This document shows positions 1 through 4,834 of a DNA stretch of 5,867 nt, one piece after another. The notes under the pieces are model-generated. The model was not told the origin of the DNA. It saw only the letters and a program-made list of their open reading frames with translations, and did no database searches. The number at the start of each line of letters is the position of its first letter. Position 1 is the stretch's first letter. The stretch is from NCBI GenBank assembly GCA_016779015.1, contig JADHOK010000085.1, positions 1 to 5,867 on the forward strand, written 5' to 3'. A program made the position numbers and the translations under genes. Source of the stretch: PS1 clade bacterium. Lineage in GTDB: Bacteria > Pseudomonadota > Alphaproteobacteria > RS24.

Positions 1-590
1 TCTTCGGCACCAAAAAAGCGGCCGCCGAGCAGCCGCCGGAGCAGAGCAAAATAGCGCCGAAAATCGATATGGCCGAGACAGCGATAGAAGAGCCGATTGC
101 GCCGTTGGAAGTGGCTGAGGTGGCGACCGAGCAGTCGCCAATGCAGCAGCCCGCCGCATCTATCGATGAGCTGGATGGCCCTATTGAAGCGCCAAAAGAA
201 GCGCCGGCGGCGATTGTGGCCGAGGCGAAAGCTCCGACCATAAAAGCCGAGACTGAAGCCGCGCCGTCGCTTGAATTGTCGGCACCCACAGCTGAAACGA
301 AAGCTGAAACGAAGGCTGAAACGAAAGCTGAAACGATGGTTGAGAATGAAGCTGAGACGAAAGCTGAAGAGGCACCCAAAGCTTCAGAAGCTAAAGTAGA
401 GGCTAAAGTAGAAGCTAAAGTAGAGGCTAAAGTAGAAGCCAAAGCCGAAGCACCGGCAGTCTCAGCGCCGAGCGTTGATGCGGTCGCCGTGCAGCCGGTG
501 ATGCAAACCACGATGGATACCGGCCCCACAATGTCGAGCGGCTCGTTTGAAGGCGACCAGCTTGATATTCCGGCCTTTTTGCGTCGTTAA
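1..590 (+). CDS. ftsZ: Cell division protein FtsZ, C-terminal part (5' end outside window)
   Basis: The frame is open from base 3 and ends at TAA 588-590, giving about 195 residues with no stop upstream. FtsZ is the tubulin-like GTPase that forms the cytoplasmic Z-ring. The GTPase domain lies off the left edge. What is visible is the disordered C-terminal linker (Ala, Glu, Lys, Val, Pro rich, almost no aromatics) and the conserved tail GDQLDIPAFLRR, the peptide that in the family binds membrane tethers and regulators such as FtsA and ZipA-type partners. The linker holds two blocks of 4-residue repeats (AETK-like and AKVE-like). The protein stops right after the RR, without the few extra residues seen in E. 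coli (KQAD). The ATG at 69 is internal to the linker and not a true start. Identification rests on the tail peptide and on lpxC lying downstream, a common arrangement. Confidence 0.93.
   Translation, partial: FGTKKAAAEQPPEQSKIAPKIDMAETAIEEPIAPLEVAEVATEQSPMQQPAASIDELDGPIEAPKEAPAAIVAEAKAPTIKAETEAAPSLELSAPTAETKAETKAETKAETMVENEAETKAEEAPKASEAKVEAKVEAKVEAKVEAKAEAPAVSAPSVDAVAVQPVMQTTMDTGPTMSSGSFEGDQLDIPAFLRR
291..374 (+). repeat. 12-bp tandem repeat in the ftsZ linker (AETK units)
   Basis: Seven consecutive 12-bp units in the coding frame, consensus GCTGAAACGAAA. They encode AETK, AETK, AETK, AETM, VENE, AETK and AEEA. The first four units differ by only one or two bases, while later units have drifted. 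Because the unit is a multiple of three, gain or loss of copies would keep FtsZ in frame. Confidence 0.9.
390..449 (+). repeat. 12-bp tandem repeat in the ftsZ linker (AKVE units), with a perfect 24-bp duplication
   Basis: Five 12-bp units encode AKVE four times, then AKAE. The glutamate codon alternates GAG, GAA, GAG, GAA, so 390-413 and 414-437 are identical 24-bp copies, which suggests a recent duplication of a two-unit block. The fifth unit has diverged (GCC and GCC in place of GCT and GTA). The block is more A-rich and uses GTA valine codons, unlike the surrounding GC-rich coding sequence. Confidence 0.92.
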
Positions 591-596
591 AACATA

Positions 597-622
597 AGGC
601 GGTGCGGGCAACCGCGCCGCTT
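597..622 (+). terminator. GC-rich hairpin with GCAA tetraloop after ftsZ (terminator-like or mRNA 3'-end stabiliser)
   Basis: Bases 597-607 pair with 612-622 across all 11 positions (nine Watson-Crick pairs and two G-U wobbles), closed by a GCAA loop at 608-611, which is a GNRA-type tetraloop. It begins 6 nt after the ftsZ stop codon. The downstream bases (TATCTTGGCTTTT) are only moderately T-rich and the T4 run starts 9 nt past the stem, so it is not a textbook intrinsic terminator. It could instead attenuate transcription or protect the ftsZ mRNA 3' end. Confidence 0.55.
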
Positions 623-677
623 ATCTTGGCTTTTCGCCATTTATACACGTCGGGCAGGCGCGCTTTATGCTTTCTCC

Positions 678-1145
678 ATGCGCCTGTCCGACCATTTCTA
701 TCATTCCGAATTGACCCGCTCTCATCTGGCTGTGCGTCACGCAATTGCGAATCAGCCCGCCGAAACCGAAATTTGCGCATTGCGACAATTATGCATCGCC
801 ATTCTAGAGCCGGTGCGGCGGCATTTCGATGTGCCGATTGTGCCGAGCAGCGGTTTTCGCTGTCGCGCCCTCAATCGTCTTCTGGGCAGTGCCGACACCA
901 GCAGCCATTGCCGCGGCGAGGCGGTGGATTTTGAGGTTATGGGTGTCAGCAATATCAAATTGGCGCATTGGATGGCAGAAAACCTTCACTTTGACCAGCT
1001 TATCCTGGAATTTCCCGACGCCGCTGATGGCGCTGCCGGATGGGTTCATGTGTCTTTCAAAAACCGTTATAATCGCGGCCAGTGTCTGACACGACTGCAT
1101 TCAGGTTATGAAATCGGTCTTCCGCAATTTCACAAACCGCTCTGA
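678..1145 (+). CDS. Small M15-family (peptidase M15A / M15_3-like) zinc peptidase domain protein
   Basis: A 155-residue protein made up almost entirely of a D-Ala-D-Ala carboxypeptidase-like M15 domain, a fold known from peptidoglycan peptidases, phage lysis or tail proteins and bacterial homologues. The features seen are an N-terminal LSDHFYHSELTRS segment, SGFR with LNRLLGS (residues 58-71), the zinc motif S-H-C-R-G-E-A-V-D (H77 and D84 as ligands), QLILEF with E111, and WVHVS with H124 as third ligand. By family knowledge it would cleave peptidoglycan peptides, but the substrate is not shown by the sequence. No signal peptide or membrane segment is visible, and there are five cysteines (33, 39, 62, 78, 136), both suggesting a cytoplasmic location unless exported by another route. 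ATG 678 is the only ATG, GTG or TTG in this frame after the ftsZ stop and fits the family's N-terminus, but it has no good ribosome binding site. It sits between ftsZ and lpxC. It could be an acquired phage-type enzyme or a lineage-specific division-linked gene. Confidence 0.82.
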   Translation: MRLSDHFYHSELTRSHLAVRHAIANQPAETEICALRQLCIAILEPVRRHFDVPIVPSSGFRCRALNRLLGSADTSSHCRGEAVDFEVMGVSNIKLAHWMAENLHFDQLILEFPDAADGAAGWVHVSFKNRYNRGQCLTRLHSGYEIGLPQFHKPL

Positions 1146-1183
1146 GTGCAAAGAAAGCGTAACAAAAAGCAATAATCTGTTAT

Positions 1184-1212
1184 TTGTCGTGCGCTGGCAG
1201 CTTTCGTAAAAC
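1184..1212 (+). promoter_or_regulatory. Candidate sigma-70-type promoter for lpxC
   Basis: TTGTCG (1184-1189) and TAAAAC (1207-1212) are separated by 17 nt, each matching four of six consensus bases. It lies in the 113-bp gap before lpxC and would give a leader of roughly 40 nt. The match is weak and its placement depends on pattern alone. lpxC could also be read through from upstream. Confidence 0.3.
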
Positions 1213-1216
1213 AAGC
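1206..1216 (+). repeat. 11-mer GTAAAACAAGC, copy 1 (lpxC leader)
   Basis: The exact 11-mer recurs at 2298-2308 in the bamD leader. It overlaps the -10 candidate of lpxC. Its role is unknown. A shared promoter element or a regulator site is possible, and so is coincidence. Confidence 0.5.
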
Positions 1217-1247
1217 TCAAGAAAAGGCTCAACGGGAGCTTTTGATT

Positions 1248-1252
1248 GGGGA
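1248..1252 (+). promoter_or_regulatory. Ribosome binding site of lpxC
   Basis: GGGGA ends 6 nt before the ATG at 1259. It supports this start over the internal ATG at 1289 (residue 11), which has no purine-rich site before it. Confidence 0.65.
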
Positions 1253-1258
1253 AATTAA

Positions 1259-2239
1259 ATGGCACCAGCACCCGCCAGCATTGCTCAGATGACGGAACAG
1301 TTCACCGCTGCGCCGCTTTCTGTGTTGCCGCAAGCGGCGCGTCTGGGTGTCTGGCAGACAACGGTCGCTGCTGAAGCAACATTGAGCGGCATCGGCCTGC
1401 ATTCGGGCCGCGAGGTCAATATTCGCCTGCTGCCCGCCGCCGCTGACACTGGCATTGTTTTCCTCCGCACCGATATTGAAAAAGCCGATGAAGCCATTAT
1501 TCCGGCCCTGTGCGCCAGCGTTTGCGAGGTCACATTATCTTCGAAAATCGGTAACCGTTTCGGCCATGTGGTCGGCACGGTGGAGCATCTGATGGCGGCT
1601 TTTGCCGGTCTGCGCATCGACAATGCGATTGTCGAAATTGACGCTGCCGAAGCACCGATTATGGATGGCAGCGCCAAGCCTTTTGTTGAGCTGATTAATC
1701 GCGCCGGTATTCGCGCGCTTTCCGTATCGCGCCGCGTGGTACGCGTCACCAAGCCGGTGCGTGTCGAAAACGGCGACGCTTATTGCGAGTTGCTGCCCGA
1801 TAGCGAGCGCGTGTTCGAAGCCGAGATTGATTTTGACTGCGGCGCCATTGGTCGCCAATCCTATTCTGTGACGCTGGACAAAGACGGTTTTGACACCGAT
1901 GTCGTCAATGCCCGCACTTTCTGCATGGCGCAACAGGTCGAGGCCATGCACAAAGCCGGTCTGGCACTGGGTGGCTCGATGGACAATGCGGTGGTCGTCG
2001 ATGGCGACAAAGTATTGAACGAAGAAGGCCTGCGCTCGACTTACGAGTTTGTGCAGCACAAATTGCTGGATGCGATCGGCGATTTATATCTCATGGGCAT
2101 GCCGCTTATCGGTCGCTATCGCGGCTATAAATCAGGCCACGCGCTGCACAATGAGCTGCTGAACGCGCTGTTCGCTGATGAAGACTGCTTCGAGCTGGTC
2201 GATTTGGCGTCAGACGACTCGGTTCTCGCCGCCGAATAA
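1259..2239 (+). CDS. lpxC: UDP-3-O-acyl-N-acetylglucosamine deacetylase LpxC
   Basis: LpxC is the zinc-dependent cytoplasmic enzyme that deacetylates UDP-3-O-acyl-GlcNAc, the first committed step of lipid A synthesis. The 326-residue protein has the two LpxC domains with all key residues: LSGIGLHSG (42-50), VGTVEHLMAAFAGL (105-118) with catalytic E109 and zinc ligand H110, IDNAIVEIDAAEAPIMDGSA (120-139), NARTF (217-221), LGGS followed by MDNAVVVD (237-248), VQHKLLDAIGD (265-275) with zinc ligands H267 and D271, and KSGHALHN (291-298) with H294, the second catalytic base. It is about 20 residues longer than the 305-residue E. coli enzyme because of an N-terminal lead of about 30 residues before the conserved core (Ala, Pro, Gln rich). 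The tail is short and ends SVLAAE. It follows the M15 gene by 113 bp and precedes bamD. Regulation may be partly by proteolysis, as in E. coli, but that is inference. Confidence 0.97.
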   Translation: MAPAPASIAQMTEQFTAAPLSVLPQAARLGVWQTTVAAEATLSGIGLHSGREVNIRLLPAAADTGIVFLRTDIEKADEAIIPALCASVCEVTLSSKIGNRFGHVVGTVEHLMAAFAGLRIDNAIVEIDAAEAPIMDGSAKPFVELINRAGIRALSVSRRVVRVTKPVRVENGDAYCELLPDSERVFEAEIDFDCGAIGRQSYSVTLDKDGFDTDVVNARTFCMAQQVEAMHKAGLALGGSMDNAVVVDGDKVLNEEGLRSTYEFVQHKLLDAIGDLYLMGMPLIGRYRGYKSGHALHNELLNALFADEDCFELVDLASDDSVLAAE

Positions 2240-2297
2240 TTCCCCTCTTTCGTTGTTTTTAAGAGCCAATCAGGCTGGCTTCGCGCGCCGTGATGCA

Positions 2298-2308
2298 GTA
2301 AAACAAGC
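2298..2308 (+). repeat. 11-mer GTAAAACAAGC, copy 2 (bamD leader)
   Basis: Identical to 1206-1216, here 21 nt before the bamD start. If TAAAAC (2299-2304) is a -10 element, the -35 position (near 2276-2281, TGGCTT) is poor. The rest of the 90-bp gap 2240-2329 shows only a weak 5-bp hairpin (2264-2280). Confidence 0.45.
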
Positions 2309-2321
2309 ATTCTGGAAACGC

Positions 2322-2325
2322 GGAA
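2322..2325 (+). promoter_or_regulatory. Short ribosome binding site of bamD, overlapping a GANTC site
   Basis: GGAA lies 4 nt before ATG 2330, which is short spacing. A second GGAA is at 2314-2317, 12 nt from the start. The GAATC at 2323-2327 overlaps the site and matches GANTC, the target of the CcrM-type methylase common in Alphaproteobacteria. Confidence 0.4.
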
Positions 2326-2329
2326 TCAT

Positions 2330-3151
2330 ATGACAAAAAACACCTCAAAATTACGGCTATCAATCGGCTTGGCGTTGGCATTGAGCCTGTCTGCTTGCGG
2401 CGGGGCGACCGTCGAAGGCGAATATATTGAGCGTCCGGTGGAGACGATTTACAACAGCGCGCATCAGGAGCTGGCGCTGGGTAATTTTATTCGCGCGACC
2501 GAGGAATTCGACGAAGTGGAACGCCAGCACCCGTATTCGCTATGGGCCAGACGCGCCATGGTGATGGGCGCTTACACCTATTATTTGCAGAATAAATATG
2601 ATGAGGCTATCGGCACGGCGCGGCGGTTTCTGGCGCTTTACCCTGGCAACAAGCAGGCCCCTTATGCCTATTATCTCATCGCCATGTCGCATTATGAGCG
2701 GATTTCCGATGTCAGCCGCGACCAGCGCACCACTGAGCTGGCGCAGTTCGCTTTGCAGGAGGTCGTGCGCCGGTATCCCGATTCCGATTATGCGCGTGAT
2801 GCGCAGTTGAAGCTCGACCTGACGCAAGACAATCTGGCTGGTAAAGAAATGGCGGTCGGGCGGTTTTATCTCAATCGTCGCGAATACGCCGCTGCAGCGG
2901 GGCGTTTCCGCAATGTTATCGAGCGTTATTTGCGCACCAGCCATGTGCCCGAGGCGCTGCACCGCTTGACCGAGGTTTATTTATCATTGGGGATACCTGC
3001 CGAGGCGCAAAACGCCGCCGCTGTGCTGGGCTATAATTATCCCAATAGCGACTGGTATCGTGACAGCTACGCAATCCTGCGGCAACGCGATTTGACACCG
3101 GTCAAAGATCAGAAATCATGGATAAGCCGCGCGATTGATAAGGTGCTGTAA
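2330..3151 (+). CDS. bamD: Outer membrane assembly lipoprotein BamD (ComL/YfiO family)
   Basis: BamD is the essential lipoprotein partner of BamA in the beta-barrel assembly machine that folds outer-membrane proteins. It acts at the periplasmic face of the outer membrane. This 273-residue protein starts with a lipoprotein signal (K3, K7 and R9, then the hydrophobic stretch 10-20) and a lipobox L20-S21-A22-C23, with C23 the lipidated residue and G24 after it, so no Asp retention signal. About five TPR-like helix pairs follow: 38-71 (YNSAHQELALGNFIRATEEF), 73-106, 110-153 with the family's DVSRDQRTT loop, 173-204 and 208-240, then a tail to 273. It is slightly longer than the 245-residue E. coli protein. 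A 90-bp leader separates it from lpxC. Its stop codon overlaps the recN ribosome binding site, so the two are probably co-transcribed and translationally linked. Confidence 0.95.
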   Translation: MTKNTSKLRLSIGLALALSLSACGGATVEGEYIERPVETIYNSAHQELALGNFIRATEEFDEVERQHPYSLWARRAMVMGAYTYYLQNKYDEAIGTARRFLALYPGNKQAPYAYYLIAMSHYERISDVSRDQRTTELAQFALQEVVRRYPDSDYARDAQLKLDLTQDNLAGKEMAVGRFYLNRREYAAAAGRFRNVIERYLRTSHVPEALHRLTEVYLSLGIPAEAQNAAAVLGYNYPNSDWYRDSYAILRQRDLTPVKDQKSWISRAIDKVL

Positions 3152-3155
3152 GGAG
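3150..3155 (+). promoter_or_regulatory. Ribosome binding site of recN, overlapping the bamD stop codon
   Basis: AAGGAG ends 5 nt before ATG 3161 and shares bases with the bamD TAA (3149-3151). This fixes the recN start and suggests translational coupling to bamD. Confidence 0.85.
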
Positions 3156-3160
3156 CGGCC

Positions 3161-4834
3161 ATGCTGCTATCGCTCTCCATTCGCGACATTGTTCTCATCG
3201 ACCGCCTTGACCTTGAATGGCAACCGACCCTTTGCACGCTGACCGGCGAGACCGGGGCCGGTAAATCCATTTTGCTCGATGCTCTGGGCCTCGCCACCGG
3301 CGCGCGCGGCGATGCCGGTTTGGTGCGCCAAGGCTGCGCACAAGGCAGCGTGACCGCGATATTTCATCTGACGCCCGACCATCCGGTGCAACCGATTCTT
3401 ATCGAAAACGGCCTCGATGAAGGGGGGGCGGTGCAAGAGCTTATCCTCCGCCGCCAGCAATCGGCCGATGGCCGCAGTCGCGCTTTTTGCAATGACCAGC
3501 CGATTGGCGTCAACCTGCTGAAACAAATCGGCGGCGCGTTGGTAGAAATTCACGGCCAGAATGAAAGTCAGGCGCTGACCGATGCGGCAACGCAGCGCAA
3601 TCTTTTGGATAATTTCGCCGGTCTGGAAAGCGATGTTGCGACGCTTGGCCATCTTTATGCGGCGCAGCAGGAGGCGCGCAGTGCGCTCGCCGCTTATTGC
3701 GCTGAATTGGCCCAGGCCAGCGCCGATACGGAATTTCTCACCCACGCCATTGCCGAATTGCAGGAGCTCAATCCGAAAGTCGGCGAGGAGGTGGCGCTGG
3801 CAGACGAACGTATGCTGTTGATGAATGCCGAGAAGATTATCGATGACCTGCGCGAGGCCGAGGGTTTTCTGCAAGGTGAGGGCAGTGTCGAAAACGCTCT
3901 CAATGGCGCGCTCCGGCGTCTTGAAAAAGCTGCACCGGAAGCAGCCGGCGCGCTGGATGAAGCGATCTCGGCGATTGACCGCGCGCTCATCGAAGCGGGC
4001 GAGGCGCGGGTCGCTGTCTCAGATGCGGCGGCGCGCATCACCAATGACCCTTCGCGACTGGAGGAGGTCGAAGGCCGCCTGTTTGCGTTGCGCGGGCTGG
4101 CGCGCAAGCACGATACCACTTGCGATGGTTTGCCCGAATTGCTGGTTGAAATGGACGAGAAGCTGAGCGCCATCCATGGGGGCAATGACCGCATGGCCGA
4201 ATTGGAAACCGCGGTGAAGCAATGCGATGCCGCTTATGAGAAAGCCGCTATGGCGATATCCGAAGCGCGCCAAGCGGCGGCCGGTAAACTCGACGCCATG
4301 GTCAATGAGGAATTGGTGCCGTTGAAATTGGATGGCGGCAAATTCTCTACCGAGATAGAGCGCGCCGCCTTGGAAGACGGCACGGCGCACGGTCTCGACC
4401 GTATTCGTTTTGTCGCCTCCACCAATCCCGGTATGGCACCGGGCCCGATTGCCAAAATTGCCTCGGGCGGTGAGCTGGCGCGCTTCATGCTGGCGCTCAA
4501 AGTATCGCTGGCGGCGCAAGGCCATAACGGCACGTTGATATTTGACGAGGTTGATGCCGGTGTCGGCGGCGCGGTCGCCGAGGCGGTCGGCACGCGCTTG
4601 CACCGTCTGGCGCAAAACGGACAGGTTTTGGTTGTGACGCATAGTCCGCAAGTGGCAGCGCGCGGCAATCATCATTGGCAGGTCAGTAAGAGCGGCGAAA
4701 ACGGCTCGGTCAGCACCAGCGTTGTGGCTTTGGAGGCGACGGCGCGTCTGGAGGAAGTGGCGCGTATGTTGTCGGGTGCCAATATCACTGACGAGGCGCG
4801 CGCCGCCGCGCAACGCCTGTTGGAGGTTGGCTGA
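3161..4834 (+). CDS. recN: DNA repair protein RecN
   Basis: RecN is an SMC-like ATPase that acts early in recombinational repair of DNA double-strand breaks, on the nucleoid with RecA. The 557 residues match the usual length (E. coli 553). The head domain halves flank a coiled-coil arm. The N-terminal half has MLLSLSIRDIVLIDRLDLEW and Walker A GETGAGKS (29-36, K35), then the RecN-typical VEIHGQNESQAL (128-139). Residues about 155-385 are Ala, Glu, Leu and Arg rich with heptad-like character and no Pro-rich breaks, fitting the coiled coil. The C-terminal half has the ABC signature region ASGGELARFMLALK (434-447), Walker B with D462-E463 in LIFDEVDAGVGG, and VVTHSPQVAA (491-500) with the switch histidine H494. 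It lies 9 nt after bamD and its stop overlaps the ligA start. E. coli recN is SOS-induced, but no LexA-type site (GTTC-N7-GTTC) was seen just upstream, so expression is probably from the bamD transcript. Confidence 0.97.
   Translation: MLLSLSIRDIVLIDRLDLEWQPTLCTLTGETGAGKSILLDALGLATGARGDAGLVRQGCAQGSVTAIFHLTPDHPVQPILIENGLDEGGAVQELILRRQQSADGRSRAFCNDQPIGVNLLKQIGGALVEIHGQNESQALTDAATQRNLLDNFAGLESDVATLGHLYAAQQEARSALAAYCAELAQASADTEFLTHAIAELQELNPKVGEEVALADERMLLMNAEKIIDDLREAEGFLQGEGSVENALNGALRRLEKAAPEAAGALDEAISAIDRALIEAGEARVAVSDAAARITNDPSRLEEVEGRLFALRGLARKHDTTCDGLPELLVEMDEKLSAIHGGNDRMAELETAVKQCDAAYEKAAMAISEARQAAAGKLDAMVNEELVPLKLDGGKFSTEIERAALEDGTAHGLDRIRFVASTNPGMAPGPIAKIASGGELARFMLALKVSLAAQGHNGTLIFDEVDAGVGGAVAEAVGTRLHRLAQNGQVLVVTHSPQVAARGNHHWQVSKSGENGSVSTSVVALEATARLEEVARMLSGANITDEARAAAQRLLEVG
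4822..4826 (+). promoter_or_regulatory. Ribosome binding site of ligA, inside the end of recN
   Basis: GGAGG lies 7 nt before ATG 4834 and is contained in the last codons of recN. It decides the ligA start in favour of the ATG over the adjacent GTG at 4837. Confidence 0.85.

Noticed and set aside
181..375. Ser/Gln/Leu-rich open frame on the - strand across the ftsZ linker
   Set aside because: The periodic protein is only the reverse reading of the 12-bp ftsZ repeats.
602..934. Open frame of 110 codons on the + strand overlapping the M15 gene
   Set aside because: Its translation is Arg-rich with no family features, and the overlapping frame has the complete M15 zinc motif.
1171..1184. Inverted repeat AATAA/TTATT between the M15 gene and lpxC
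   Set aside because: A 5-bp all-AT stem with a 4-nt loop. It is too unstable for a terminator and does not extend to a convincing operator.
1535..2059. Open frame of 174 codons on the - strand opposite lpxC
   Set aside because: Shadow of the conserved lpxC frame, with no independent evidence.
2264..2280. Inverted repeat AGCCA/TGGCT as a terminator after lpxC
   Set aside because: Only a 5-bp stem with a 7-nt loop and no T run after it, too weak to call.
3140..3165. LexA (SOS) operator before recN
   Set aside because: No GTTC-N7-GTTC or GAAC-N7-GAAC pattern is visible in the 9-nt gap or nearby, so SOS control at this point is not supported.
3167..3874. Open frame of 235 codons on the - strand opposite the recN N-terminal half
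   Set aside because: Antisense shadow of recN, with no domain, ribosome site or promoter support.
4019..4813. Long open frame of 264 codons on the - strand opposite recN
   Set aside because: It lies wholly inside a confidently identified recN and its translation shows no recognisable domain. GC-rich codon bias creates such antisense shadows.
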